Assembly: GCA_965230495.1 (NCBI GenBank)
Contig: OZ246004.1
Span: 1,674,001-1,738,000 of the forward strand
From: JACJYM01 sp965230495
GTDB lineage: Bacteria > Bacteroidota > Bacteroidia > Chitinophagales > Saprospiraceae
Direction of reading: 5' to 3'
Length of the DNA: 64,000 bases
In this document: positions 54,324 through 64,000 of the stretch, one piece after another
Numbering within the stretch: position 1 is the first letter of the stretch
How the letters are laid out: each line of letters begins with the position of its first letter
Notes under the pieces: generated by a model
Told to the model about the DNA's origin: nothing
Databases searched by the model: none
What the model saw: the letters and a program-made list of their open reading frames with translations, nothing else
Translations under genes and position numbers: made by a program

Positions 54324-56225
54324 CTACTCTCTTATAAGCACCATTTTCGCATTCTCGCTTTTCAATATTTTCCTATAAAATGATCTAAACTCTTTAAACT
54401 CTTCTTTCGGAAAGGTACCTGATTTTTCAACAAACTCTCTAGTTACAAAAACTTTGTTATCCTTGGACTCAATTTTTATAGAATAATACCCAAAAACTGT
54501 ATCATACTCTTTGTTTTGAAAAGGTAACGATTCAATTTTATACCCTGTAGGTATTTCAAATTCAAGTGTCAATAGTTTTCGATAGTCCCATTTCTGATAG
54601 ATATCCCATATCCTATTTTTATCTTTCATGACATTGCGGCCCACCTGATCAATAGCATTTATTGGCACAAATAATCTATCCCCATTAGCACTGCCGTATT
54701 TAAAAGTTTCATAGTTGCCAGTAACTGTCGCTATTGGTGTATTCTTATCGTATTCTGCTCTGATATTTTCAATTGTCACAGGAGTTGGAGAAAGAAGCTC
54801 CTGAAGTAATTTACCTACATCATCGTCACTCTTCCTTGCCAAGTATCTCCTTAATTTTTGATGAAAACCTCCAGAATACAGATGATCTATTTTTAATTTT
54901 GCGGATCCATCAACTTTTAATTCTATCTGAGCTTTTAAGTCTTCAAAATTTATCTCACTTTTTGGATCAGGAGTTTTCATCTCTTTCCCTCCAGTTTCAT
55001 CCCAAATCAATGCAAATCTATCTTCGTTATCAATTCCAATATATCCGGCTGGATATGAATTACTGGTGCACTCCAACCACATATCTTCAGTGGGTAAGTA
55101 AACAATAACATGATTAAACCTTGGATCAACAATATTTTCTTGGGTTCTTTGCTTTGCTCTATCACCCCCTCGGTTAATCAAAGCACACTTAGCCTCCACA
55201 CCGACTTCTTCTAACATGGCTTTAGTATAGAGACTAAGAGCTTTACAATCTCCAAAACTATTTTCATGTACATAATCAGAAGATAGAGATTGCCAACCTC
55301 CGATACCTAGCTGTATACTTACATATCTCATCTTTTCTTTCAGATAATCATAAATAGCATTTATTTTCTCCTTATCATTTTTGCAATGAATGGTTAACTC
55401 GTTCGCTACCATTTTCATATCCGACGTGACGACTTCCCTACTCTTATTCAATTCATAAATAAACTTTCCGAAATTACTCCAACTCTCATTGGTACCTTCA
55501 TAATCTTCAAGCTTAAAAAATTTTGGATTGACAGCTACCCTAGATAATAAATTCGTACTTGCCGGCATCCATTTTTCAGACTCTAATGCCTTTATGTTAC
55601 TCACAGCCCAACTGTAAGTAATAATCCCTTTTTCATCCATTGATTTGTGAGGTTCCTCATTTGTATTAACCAGATAATAATTAATATCTGTGTCATCTGT
55701 AACATGATAATTTACCTGTAAATGTTGAATAGATCGACCAAAATGATTTAACTCAATATCCTGATAATTAAACTCCCCTCTTTTATTGTGTACTTCGTAT
55801 GACAAATCTACGGTATAAGGAAAGTCTGTTCTATCTGTATTTAAATAATAATACCTGTAATCCTGAGCCACACTGGAGCCGGCAAACGCAGAACGGTTCA
55901 AAAAATCCTTCTCTTTAAACTTTGTGACCTCCCTTCCAAAAGCGTCTAAAATAACGACTTTAAGCTTTTTTATTTTTTCGAAATACTCATCGTATCCAAT
56001 ATATATTTCTCCTTCTCCATCCTCATTCGTTAAAGTAAACACTTTCCTAATTCTCTTTTTAGTTTCTCCTTTCTTAGTTGCATCTATGGTTTCTTCATGC
56101 AGCCTAATAATGGTATTCGCATGGCTCAGCAAACTGTCAGGAATTAGATCAATAGAAAAATCCTCTTGACTAAAAGAAATCCAAGGGAGAAGCAACAATG
56201 TATAAACATAAATAATCCGCCTCAT
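54324..56225 (-). CDS. Exported DUF3857/transglutaminase-like protein
   Basis: 633 residues with a signal peptide (to ISFSQ). The N-terminal half is a DUF3857 beta domain. The transglutaminase-like core (about 290-400) has the catalytic Cys in SFGDCKALSLY, the His in FNHVIVYLP and, in the third position, WLECTS, with Glu where Asp is usual. It then has a C-terminal beta region. The role in Bacteroidota is unknown; it may cleave or cross-link envelope proteins or peptides. Its start is 1 bp from the stop of the paralogue upstream. Confidence 0.88.
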   Translation of the reverse strand: MRRIIYVYTLLLLPWISFSQEDFSIDLIPDSLLSHANTIIRLHEETIDATKKGETKKRIRKVFTLTNEDGEGEIYIGYDEYFEKIKKLKVVILDAFGREVTKFKEKDFLNRSAFAGSSVAQDYRYYYLNTDRTDFPYTVDLSYEVHNKRGEFNYQDIELNHFGRSIQHLQVNYHVTDDTDINYYLVNTNEEPHKSMDEKGIITYSWAVSNIKALESEKWMPASTNLLSRVAVNPKFFKLEDYEGTNESWSNFGKFIYELNKSREVVTSDMKMVANELTIHCKNDKEKINAIYDYLKEKMRYVSIQLGIGGWQSLSSDYVHENSFGDCKALSLYTKAMLEEVGVEAKCALINRGGDRAKQRTQENIVDPRFNHVIVYLPTEDMWLECTSNSYPAGYIGIDNEDRFALIWDETGGKEMKTPDPKSEINFEDLKAQIELKVDGSAKLKIDHLYSGGFHQKLRRYLARKSDDDVGKLLQELLSPTPVTIENIRAEYDKNTPIATVTGNYETFKYGSANGDRLFVPINAIDQVGRNVMKDKNRIWDIYQKWDYRKLLTLEFEIPTGYKIESLPFQNKEYDTVFGYYSIKIESKDNKVFVTREFVEKSGTFPKEEFKEFRSFYRKILKSENAKMVLIRE

Positions 56226-56226
56226 A

Positions 56227-58128
56227 CTATGTCTTCCTTTTAAGGATTATTGGTTCTTTATATTTTTCAATCATAAGATCAAATAAGGTCTTGATCGCCG
56301 AATAATGTTCAGGATATATCTCAGGAAATCTAATATTTAATTTTCTAACAATCTGAATTTTAGATCCTTGAACATTACTTAATATTTTATATTTAACAGA
56401 ACCATCAGAAAGTGTAATTGAAGTGCTTTCAGGAACCGATTCTATCTCATATCCTTCTGGAATCTCAACGTTCATAATCGTTTGTTCTATCAAAGGGTAA
56501 CCGAAATCAATGGGATAGGTTCTTTTTTCCAGTTTAAAAGGATTTTCGGTATAGTCAGAAAAAAGGCATGAAGGAATATATAGAAGGGTCGACTGATCAT
56601 AGGCCTCTTCCACTGAAAAATAAGCCTTATCCCAAAACTCATCGGTTATTTTTGACGACTGATCAAAACTAAAACTATCTATTTCAACATCATCATACCT
56701 GGTATTAATAATTTTCTCCCATCGGGACTCATCTTCCAAGGTACGATACTTGCGTCGAGAAGACACAGATGCATAGCCCTGATATTTACACGAAATAGAC
56801 CCTGATATATTAAAATCCTTGTCAAAATCCAGTCGCATGGAAATTATTTTCTTAGATGCTTTTGCTTCAATACTTATCCATCTCGGATTCTTTTCATTAA
56901 CTAAGAAAGCCTTCTTATTCAACAAACTTGAAGACAACATGCCTAATGGTCTATCAGGATCAGTAGCATCGAGAAAAATTAAGCTGCCATCATCCGCATA
57001 TACTACGGCAAATACATATTTAAACTGGTCTAAAATAGGATATATTTCATACATCATTCCTTTATTTCTCGGACTTACTAATGCTGGATCACAAGCTATA
57101 CCTGCTCTTCTGAGCAGAGCAACAACTAACAGATTAAGTTCTTGAGATGAAGCATTTCCCTTCTCAAAAATTTTATTAAAATCTTTCTCTACGTATAGCC
57201 CATAAAATTCATTCCAACTCACGTTTTTCAGCACAAAGTCATAAATGAATTGAATTTTCTCTTCTTTACTTTCTATTCGATCCAAATCTTCCTCTAAAAG
57301 CTTCCATATTTTTTTTGTCTTTCCTTTTTTTGTAATCATCTTTCCAAAATCAGGATCCTCATATAATTCGTTCGTAATTTTCTCCCAAGTACTCAAAAAA
57401 GGCTCAAATCCATAACCTCTATCAAATCTGTTTAATTGAAATTTTAATTTACCTCGATAGTCTTCCATAGTTGTCACATACTTCTCCTCCCTTGCTGCTG
57501 GAATTCCATTGGCTATAAACGTATCATCCTTTCTTGTGACAAGGTGTCCTTCCTGTAACAACACCATAAAGTCTAGCCAGTCATCATTTCTAAATGTAAA
57601 CTGAGAATGTCTGACCGGAATATCATATTGAAAATGCCAGTCTCTTGGCACCGTCCATCTTTCTGATTGTAATTCGTACTTAAACTCTAAAATAGATCCT
57701 ACTTGAACATTAGGGAAAGTGAATGTCTTCTTACCCCAATATTTGTTCGTCTTTTCCGAAAAAAATTTATCTTTCGATAATTCTTCTATAGTGCCATCTG
57801 GTTGAATTATTTGAGCTTTAAGGTTTCTTACTTTCTCTTTCCTCTCTAAATGGAAGTATCTTATAGAAATATCTGCAAAATCAAAACCCGCTTCAGATAA
57901 AATTTTGATTCTCTGATGCACATTAAGCAGATACACAAATTTTTGCCCCCTCCTATCAAACCTTAATTTTCCTATCTTCTCCAAGATAACCGCTTCAGCT
58001 AATGAATCCGGAGTGTATACTTGCATTGCTAAATCTTCTTTAGACACCTCTCCCCACTTAATCTTTATTTTTTCCTGAGCATTGGAAAGCATTGGAAATA
58101 GTAATAATAGTATGAATAGCTTTTTCAT
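56227..58128 (-). CDS. Exported DUF3857 protein with inactive transglutaminase-like core
   Basis: 633 residues with a signal peptide (to MLSNAQ), paralogous to the next gene. In the transglutaminase-like region the catalytic Cys is replaced: the GDCK position reads ASSQELN, and the His position reads FKYVFAVVY. The third motif FLDATD is kept. It should therefore bind and not cleave, or use another mechanism. The gene pair, of equal length, points to tandem duplication followed by loss of activity. It is the first gene of a three-gene operon. Confidence 0.85.
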   Translation of the reverse strand: MKKLFILLLLFPMLSNAQEKIKIKWGEVSKEDLAMQVYTPDSLAEAVILEKIGKLRFDRRGQKFVYLLNVHQRIKILSEAGFDFADISIRYFHLERKEKVRNLKAQIIQPDGTIEELSKDKFFSEKTNKYWGKKTFTFPNVQVGSILEFKYELQSERWTVPRDWHFQYDIPVRHSQFTFRNDDWLDFMVLLQEGHLVTRKDDTFIANGIPAAREEKYVTTMEDYRGKLKFQLNRFDRGYGFEPFLSTWEKITNELYEDPDFGKMITKKGKTKKIWKLLEEDLDRIESKEEKIQFIYDFVLKNVSWNEFYGLYVEKDFNKIFEKGNASSQELNLLVVALLRRAGIACDPALVSPRNKGMMYEIYPILDQFKYVFAVVYADDGSLIFLDATDPDRPLGMLSSSLLNKKAFLVNEKNPRWISIEAKASKKIISMRLDFDKDFNISGSISCKYQGYASVSSRRKYRTLEDESRWEKIINTRYDDVEIDSFSFDQSSKITDEFWDKAYFSVEEAYDQSTLLYIPSCLFSDYTENPFKLEKRTYPIDFGYPLIEQTIMNVEIPEGYEIESVPESTSITLSDGSVKYKILSNVQGSKIQIVRKLNIRFPEIYPEHYSAIKTLFDLMIEKYKEPIILKRKT

Positions 58129-58300
58129 GATATAAAAATACGGTTATGTTTGTTAAATCATAAATATACTATTTATTCCCTTTTATACCTCAATTAAATA
58201 TCGTATCTCATCATTAGTAGACAGAATAAATCAATAAATCGAAAATCCTCAATGATTATATGGTTAGATTGTAGATTTGGTACATAGCAATATCCAATTT

Positions 58301-60808
58301 ATGAAAAATCAATATTTTAAATTACTATCATTAGCTATATTGATGATCTTCTCTTCTGCTCTTAAGGCTCAGATATTTGGTGGGTTTGGCATGAATAAAG
58401 GTAAAAAAATCAAAGGAAAAATTGAGGGAAAGATTATTGATTCTAAGAGTTCAGAACCTATTCCTTTTGCCACAATTGCACTTAAAAAAGTAGGTAGAGA
58501 AGATGCCATTGATGGAATAATAAGTGAAGAAGATGGTTCTTTTAAATTTGGTGATGTAACAACAGGTGTATATGATTTATACATTTCTTTTCTTGGTTAC
58601 GAAGAATTAAAATTAGATAGCGTAGAGACTACTCTAAAAAAACCTGATGTTAATCTTGGCATCATTCAGTTAAAATCTTCTCAACTATTATTGGATGGTG
58701 TAGAAATAACAGAAGAAAGGTCTCTCTACGAGAACAAGGTAGATAAACTTGTGTTCAATGCTGAAAATGATGCAAGTATCGCTGGTGGAGATGCCACCGA
58801 TGTACTTCGAAAGGTTCCTTTATTGAATGTTGACTTAGATGGAAACGTAAGTTTGCGAGGATCGAACAATGTTAGAATACTCATCAATGGGAAACCCTCA
58901 GGAATGTTTTCTAATAATGTAGGAGACGCTTTAAAAATGTTTCCAGCCGATCAAATAAAAAAGGTGGAGGTGATTACCGCTCCGTCGGCCAAATATGATG
59001 GAGAAGGAAGTGCTGGAATTGTCAACATCATTACGAAAAAATCAAATATTGAAGGAATTGCAGGATCCCTTAATACTTCCATCGGAATAAGGCAAAATAG
59101 TATGTTTACGAACCTAAATGCTGGTAAGGGTCGATTTGGATTGTCATCGTCAGCAGCTGTTTTTTATAGTGTTCCCAATGACGGAATCAATGATTATATA
59201 AGAATAGACACCTTGGATGGAAATATTAGAGAGTATTCTCAGTACGGAATACAAAACACCTCTCGCCTTGGTGGCAATGGAAATGTTAGTGCATTCTATG
59301 ATATTAATGGATACAATAGTATTAACTCTTCATTCAATTTTAGAGGTTTCGGGTTTGATCTAGATGGATCTATGGATGGGACTTTAAAAGACCCTTCATT
59401 AGCAATGGATGACGTTTTCACAAGAACTAACGTTGGAGACAATTTTTTCGGGGGATTTGATTGGAACACTGATTATACCCGAACTTTTGAAGATAATGAT
59501 GAAAGAGAACTGGTCATAGCCGTTCAATACTCAAAGGATAACAATAATCAAGAGTTTGAAACTTCCGAAGAACATAGTTTCCTGACTTTTATAGACAGAA
59601 CTACTCAAATATTTAATGATGGTGACAATGCAGAAACCACATTTCAACTAGACTATACTCATCCGCTGCCAAAATCTTACAAACTTGAAATCGGTGGAAA
59701 ATCTGTTTTGAGAGATATCAAAAGCGATTACTATACCTCTTATTTAAATCCAACAACCAATATTTTCGAAAGAGTCGATGAATTCTCTGATATCTTTGAT
59801 TATGACCAAGACGTCTACGCAGCATATTCTACATTAAGTTTTATTCTTGGGAAAAAATATTCTTTTAATGTAGGGGCTCGATATGAATTCACAAAAATAG
59901 CCGGATCCTATGATGAAAATCCAGATGAATTCACAAACGAATATGATAATGTATTACCCAGTATAACAGTGAGTAGAAGCTTAAAAGGATTTAGAACAAT
60001 AAAGGCATCATATACCCGACGAATTCAAAGACCTAGTTTATTCTATATAAACCCATTTAACAATAATGTAGATTTTCTCAACAGAACAGAAGGCAATCCA
60101 TATTTATCGCCTGAGCTTGTTGATCAATTCGAACTAAGTTATAACACAAGTATTCTAGGAGTTACAGTTTTCGCTTCTGCTTTTTACAAACATACTTCGG
60201 ATATTATTGAATCTATTTTAACTGTTGGAGATGATGGAATTTCAACAAATACCTTTTCTAATGTGGGCACCAACAATTCGGTAGGACTTAGTTTGTTTTC
60301 AACAAAGTCTATCAATAGAATAACAATCAGGGCTGGAGGGAATATCAATACCTATGATGTAACAGGAACCATCAATGGCCAAGAATTAGAAAATCAAAAC
60401 ATAGAGTATAATATATTTTTTAATGGAGACTACAAGTTTACTGGTACATTTAAGGCTGATTTTTTCGGATTCTTCCGTTCTCCTCAAAGAACTTTGCAGG
60501 GAAACAATCCTTCTTTCTCCATTTGGGGATTAGGCCTAAGAAAAGAATGGGGTAATTTCAGTTTAGGTGTAAATGCAATTGAGCCATTTTCAGAAAACAA
60601 AGTCTTCACTTCAGATCTTAAGGGTGATGGATTTTCTCAGAAAAATGTATTTACCCTACCCTTCAGGTCAGTAGGTATTAACGTGAGATATAAGTTTGGC
60701 AGTGTAGACTTTAAAGAAAGAAAAAGCAAAATTAAAAATGATGATCTCAAAGCGGGAGAAGGACAAGGAGGTGGAAGTAGTGGAGGTCAAAATGGAATGG
60801 GTGGCTAA
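58301..60808 (+). CDS. TonB-dependent-receptor-like outer-membrane protein
   Basis: 835 residues from the ATG at 58301; an upstream TTG is less likely. A signal peptide (to LKAQ) is followed by a carboxypeptidase-regulatory-like domain (GKIIDSKSSEPIPFATIAL, split as GKIIDSKSSE and PIPFATIAL), a plug domain (ATDVLRKVPLLNVDLDGN, RGSNNVRILINGKPSG, APSAKYDGEGSAGIVNI) and a large 20-strand-type barrel of the OMP_b-brl_3 family. It ends in a Gly-rich tail in place of the usual aromatic residue. No SusD partner is adjacent. The substrate is unknown. Confidence 0.88.
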   Translation: MKNQYFKLLSLAILMIFSSALKAQIFGGFGMNKGKKIKGKIEGKIIDSKSSEPIPFATIALKKVGREDAIDGIISEEDGSFKFGDVTTGVYDLYISFLGYEELKLDSVETTLKKPDVNLGIIQLKSSQLLLDGVEITEERSLYENKVDKLVFNAENDASIAGGDATDVLRKVPLLNVDLDGNVSLRGSNNVRILINGKPSGMFSNNVGDALKMFPADQIKKVEVITAPSAKYDGEGSAGIVNIITKKSNIEGIAGSLNTSIGIRQNSMFTNLNAGKGRFGLSSSAAVFYSVPNDGINDYIRIDTLDGNIREYSQYGIQNTSRLGGNGNVSAFYDINGYNSINSSFNFRGFGFDLDGSMDGTLKDPSLAMDDVFTRTNVGDNFFGGFDWNTDYTRTFEDNDERELVIAVQYSKDNNNQEFETSEEHSFLTFIDRTTQIFNDGDNAETTFQLDYTHPLPKSYKLEIGGKSVLRDIKSDYYTSYLNPTTNIFERVDEFSDIFDYDQDVYAAYSTLSFILGKKYSFNVGARYEFTKIAGSYDENPDEFTNEYDNVLPSITVSRSLKGFRTIKASYTRRIQRPSLFYINPFNNNVDFLNRTEGNPYLSPELVDQFELSYNTSILGVTVFASAFYKHTSDIIESILTVGDDGISTNTFSNVGTNNSVGLSLFSTKSINRITIRAGGNINTYDVTGTINGQELENQNIEYNIFFNGDYKFTGTFKADFFGFFRSPQRTLQGNNPSFSIWGLGLRKEWGNFSLGVNAIEPFSENKVFTSDLKGDGFSQKNVFTLPFRSVGINVRYKFGSVDFKERKSKIKNDDLKAGEGQGGGSSGGQNGMGG

Positions 60809-60816
60809 TACTAAAC

Positions 60817-60844
60817 GGAGGTGTACTGTACAAAATGCACCTCC
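60817..60844 (+). terminator. Terminator after the receptor gene
   Basis: GGAGGTG (60817-60823) pairs with CACCTCC (60838-60844) across a 14-base loop that can be partly closed by further pairing. It lies 8 bp after the receptor stop and is followed by ATATATTCTTTT. It may also serve the convergent phosphoesterase gene. Confidence 0.65.
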
Positions 60845-60866
60845 ATATATTCTTTTAGTTATTGAG

Positions 60867-63533
60867 CTATTTCAACGTTATTTCGCCAAGATTATCAAAT
60901 CTTCCTCCTGTCTGAACGAGAACAGAAATAGTATTTATATCAGTAGTATTGATTTTATTATTATTAATCAATAAGCCAAAAACTTCGATGGCTGCATCAC
61001 TTGAATTTTTCAAATCAAAACGCCCGTGTACAGTCATTGTTCCATGTAATAAAACTGAGGGATAATCGTTGTCATTATTGCTATTTACCAGTAGTGTTGA
61101 TTGCTCCTCGATTGTCAAGTCATTTCCAGTTGCCAGTTCAATACTTTTGCATTGATAGTCTCCATCGATCGAAACAATAGCCGAATCATCAATCAACACA
61201 TGTTGACAAGGCAAAGGAACTAACTCCTGATCCCAATTAGCGGCATCCCCCCAACTACTCCCATTTCCACTCCCTGTCCAAGACACGACTTCTCCTGCAT
61301 CTATAACATTATCACAATCATTATCTACTTGATCACATAATTCCAATGCTCCCGGATAAACAGCATCATTGGTATCATTACAATCTATATCATCACAATA
61401 TCCATCTAAATCAGTATCAATTCCTGACTTTCCATAACATGGCGAACAGTCAACCCTATCGATAATATATGCTCTTATTTCATCAAAATAACTGTCATTG
61501 TCACTGCCCGCATTTCTTGTTCCTTTGAGGTTAACGATGCATTCATCTGCACCTGACGGAATAGCCACAATCTGATGCTTAAATGTCCAAGTATTCGTGT
61601 TATTTGAAATAATTTCCGAAGTAAATAATAGTGAATTCTGTTTATAAAACTCTACATACATTTCTGGCAAATCGGAACCAGAATAATTTCTCATGTATGC
61701 TCCAAAGTCAAGTGAAGCCATATCTGAGTTTATTTCCATACTGTAATCCGTCAAATCTATACTTTGTGTTGCCAAACCCATATCCGATTCGTTCTGACAT
61801 ATCCCACCTACACCAAAATTATAGTTTCCTAAATAAGGCGATACTGAATTACACTCTCCATTTTCTAACGATTCTATATCGCCGGACCACGAGGAAATCC
61901 CATCCTCAGCTCCACCATTTAATACCAAATTATTGGATAGAGTGTCCATATCATCTAAAATTAAAAAACTGGATGTATCTGACCATTCACTCCACTGCAA
62001 ATTCTGGTTTCTATATCTTACTCTCCAATAATAGGTAGTATCAGGATCTAGTGGATCAAAAGAAGCATCTGTCAGATCATCTCCAGCTTGCAAATTTGTT
62101 TCATAATAGAAATTTTCATTTTGCCACCATTGTTCCACTACTAGTTCATTTTCAAAATCGTTTACGAAAGCAATCTGCCAGTGAGAAGATTGAAGACTAT
62201 CTTCTATTCCAAAAAAATCGGATGCCTTAAGTACAATACAACTACTATTTAGCGTATCGTCTTTTGGAAAAACGGCCACCGGAGCTAATGGTTTGATATC
62301 ATTCTTAATTACGGTTATTTCATCTCTTAAAATATTATCTTGTATCAAGTTCTGATCCCCTCTGGAAAATCTCTTCAATGTAAACTGTGGATCATCACCA
62401 GCTTCTACCTCCACTAAAACAAATCCATATTCATCCTGACTTTTCACAAATTCAGCATAATCGGCGTTCGGAAATTCTCCCCAATTATCAATAGCACCAC
62501 CAGCTGTGGCCACATTAACCCAAAGATGCTTATGGTCCTGAGACTGACCGCGACTATAACCATGAGTATGTCCAAAAAAGTGGATAGAAGGCTTGCTACA
62601 TTCTTTGGTAAAGTTTTCAAGGGAATCTATGACTTCTCCTGTAAAATTGTTCTCACCAGGTGTCCAAAGTTCTGATTTATAAGGATGATGTAATTGTGCA
62701 AAAACAAAATCTATATCTTCTTCGGTACACGCCGAATCAAGAACCATTCCCAACCAATCAAGTTGAAGATTTTGATCTGCAGAACCACTGTTAGAGTTCA
62801 ATCCTACTATCCGAACATTAGAAATATCCTTATACCAGCACTCCTCTTCCAAACCAGACACTCCGTTATTTGGTAATGAAAAGTACTTCTTAAAATTATT
62901 TAATCCCCCTCCATGGTATTCATGATTGCCAGGTACGGGATACAATGGAACATAAGGAAATAAACTATCTGTCTGGTCAAAGAAATGACTCTCCCATTGG
63001 CTATAGTTACCTCCTGTAACCACTAGGTCCCCCGGTATTATAACTCCCTCCAGATTATTAATATCCGCATCTACATCTGATAATGAGACCGGTATAATTC
63101 CTTCTTCTATTATTTCCTTAAATTTTCCAGGAAAACTGCCATCTCTCTGCATATCACTTATGGCCATCAATTGAATAGAACCTTCCGAAGATGTTTCGGC
63201 CAAAGTCTTGAAAGAATACACAATGGAATTTTGGCCTCCTTCCATGTTCATCTGATAATAATATTTTGAATCAGGTAATAATGATGTAATAGAAGCTTCA
63301 TGAATTTGAGAACTACCAGAGCCCAGAATTGAACTGCTATTAATCGTTGAATCTAAATTAAATGGATCTACCCCCCAAGATACATTACCTATTCCTACTC
63401 CATCTACTTCCCACATGACGATAACCGAAGTATCTGAAACATTCTGAAGATAGGGTTTAACGACAATATTCTGTCCTATATTGATTCCTACAAATCCAAT
63501 GCTAATTAATAGTAACCATATTATGTGTTGCAT
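60867..63533 (-). CDS. Secreted metallophosphoesterase with MopE-like and beta-rich C-terminal regions
   Basis: 888 residues with a signal peptide (to GINIG). An N-terminal fibronectin-like domain typical of purple acid phosphatase relatives (VKPYLQNVSDTSVIVMW) precedes a calcineurin-like phosphoesterase domain. Metal motifs are AISDMQ, PGDLVVTGG, PVPGNHEYHGG, FAQLHHPY and FFGHTHGYSRG. A second beta domain follows, then a Ca-binding MopE-like stretch (DTDLDGYCDDIDCNDTND, ELCDQVDNDCD) and a C-terminal beta region. No T9SS sorting domain is seen at the C terminus. It probably releases phosphate from organic esters outside the cytoplasm. Confidence 0.85.
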   Translation of the reverse strand: MQHIIWLLLISIGFVGINIGQNIVVKPYLQNVSDTSVIVMWEVDGVGIGNVSWGVDPFNLDSTINSSSILGSGSSQIHEASITSLLPDSKYYYQMNMEGGQNSIVYSFKTLAETSSEGSIQLMAISDMQRDGSFPGKFKEIIEEGIIPVSLSDVDADINNLEGVIIPGDLVVTGGNYSQWESHFFDQTDSLFPYVPLYPVPGNHEYHGGGLNNFKKYFSLPNNGVSGLEEECWYKDISNVRIVGLNSNSGSADQNLQLDWLGMVLDSACTEEDIDFVFAQLHHPYKSELWTPGENNFTGEVIDSLENFTKECSKPSIHFFGHTHGYSRGQSQDHKHLWVNVATAGGAIDNWGEFPNADYAEFVKSQDEYGFVLVEVEAGDDPQFTLKRFSRGDQNLIQDNILRDEITVIKNDIKPLAPVAVFPKDDTLNSSCIVLKASDFFGIEDSLQSSHWQIAFVNDFENELVVEQWWQNENFYYETNLQAGDDLTDASFDPLDPDTTYYWRVRYRNQNLQWSEWSDTSSFLILDDMDTLSNNLVLNGGAEDGISSWSGDIESLENGECNSVSPYLGNYNFGVGGICQNESDMGLATQSIDLTDYSMEINSDMASLDFGAYMRNYSGSDLPEMYVEFYKQNSLLFTSEIISNNTNTWTFKHQIVAIPSGADECIVNLKGTRNAGSDNDSYFDEIRAYIIDRVDCSPCYGKSGIDTDLDGYCDDIDCNDTNDAVYPGALELCDQVDNDCDNVIDAGEVVSWTGSGNGSSWGDAANWDQELVPLPCQHVLIDDSAIVSIDGDYQCKSIELATGNDLTIEEQSTLLVNSNNDNDYPSVLLHGTMTVHGRFDLKNSSDAAIEVFGLLINNNKINTTDINTISVLVQTGGRFDNLGEITLK

Positions 63534-63611
63534 TGAAATTAAATCTATCGATTAAACATTGAGCAAAATCGGTGAAGCTCAGAAAACCGAGCTTCACTTC
63601 ATATTTATATC

Positions 63612-64000
63612 CTATATTTTAGTCCCCCTCAAATAGAAAAACTCTCTATCTGTTTTGAATTGAATTTGATAAACGCCACTGTTCATATCGACGATATCTA
63701 GTTCAATATAAGAGTTTCCTATTTCAATAACATCGACGACCTTCTTTATAAGTCTTCCATTAATGTCAAAAATCGAAATCTCAACATTCTTTTTTTGCTC
63801 AGATTCATATTGTACTAGTAGTAACTCTCTAAATGGGTTTGGAGCTAGGTAAATATTGTTAATGTAATCAGGCAATTCTGTTGAAGATGCATTAATATTC
63901 AATTCCACTTCATCTTTACATCCATTTGCATCAATTATACAGAAGATGTACATTCCATCTTCTAAGTCAATAAAGCTACCTGAATCCTGTGTTGTCATGC
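63612..64000 (-). CDS. C-terminal part of a T9SS cargo protein (5' end outside window)
   Basis: The frame is open through the right edge, so about 129 C-terminal residues are seen. An internal ATG at 63998 is probably not the true start. The visible part has the end of a PKD/SprB-like repeat (FIDLEDGMYIFCIIDANGC then KDEVELNI) and a type A sorting domain (YLAPNPFRELLLVQY, ISIFDINGRLIKKV, DMNSGVYQIQF). It is therefore a secreted or surface-attached protein. It lies 78 bp upstream of the phosphoesterase gene on the same strand. Confidence 0.85.
   Translation of the reverse strand, partial: MTTQDSGSFIDLEDGMYIFCIIDANGCKDEVELNINASSTELPDYINNIYLAPNPFRELLLVQYESEQKKNVEISIFDINGRLIKKVVDVIEIGNSYIELDIVDMNSGVYQIQFKTDREFFYLRGTKI

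Noticed and set aside
54773..55108. 111-residue plus-strand frame inside the transglutaminase gene
   Set aside because: It is antisense to a clear gene, with no ribosome site or family motif.

Overview
This 64 kb AT-rich window is chromosomal DNA from an aerobic member of the Bacteroidota. The evidence is a complete alternative complex III (ActA-F) plus aa3-type oxidase operon, type IX secretion (T9SS) sorting domains, DUF3857/transglutaminase proteins, an OmpA protein with thrombospondin-3 repeats, LytTR regulators, and one promoter that fits the Bacteroidota TTG / TAnnTTTG pattern. I cannot fix the family from sequence alone. No rRNA, tRNA, CRISPR array, insertion sequence or phage was recognised.

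Region 1 (1-12.9 kb) is accessory and the most interesting part. A tight five-gene minus-strand operon (9235 to 1215) encodes a secreted fibre-like protein, three proteins related to the clostridial P47/OrfX (TULIP-fold) family, and a small beta-sandwich protein that resembles aegerolysins. It is followed by a stand-alone LytTR DNA-binding protein, a TPR histidine kinase and a REC-LytTR response regulator. Three pairs of an 11-bp direct repeat (consensus GTGGYGRRYGG), each with exactly 20-bp periodicity, lie upstream of the edge gene, the P47 operon and the stand-alone LytTR gene. They look like LytTR operators that define one local regulon. No neurotoxin-like protease gene is present.

Region 2 (13.1-18.1 kb, plus strand) is housekeeping: an M20 dipeptidase, a secreted FKBP isomerase, TrmD, an RsmB-like rRNA cytosine methyltransferase and an outer-membrane barrel protein.

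Region 3 (34.5 down to 18.1 kb, minus strand) is one respiratory operon: actABCDEF, cytochrome oxidase II and I, heme O synthase, two subunit III-like proteins, subunit IV, and three small assembly-type proteins. It should carry electrons from menaquinol through complex III to oxygen. Oxidase subunit II carries a C-terminal OmpA-like domain, ActA has an extra heme domain, and ActE ends in a histidine-rich tail.

Region 4 (34.8-40.7 kb) holds phosphatidylserine decarboxylase, an OmpA/TSP3 protein, a one-domain asparaginase-like protein coupled to an acyl-CoA carboxylase subunit, and an aminotransferase.

Region 5 (41-48.6 kb) holds two secreted surface proteins: a beta-helix protein and a 2115-residue PKD protein with a T9SS sorting domain.

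Region 6 (48.8-64 kb) holds an RluA pseudouridine synthase, a RibF-glycosyltransferase fusion, an Mrp-NifU-PyrF operon, a TrmH-type methyltransferase with two DUF3857 proteins, a TonB-receptor-like barrel, a secreted metallophosphoesterase, and the 3' end of another T9SS cargo gene at the right edge.
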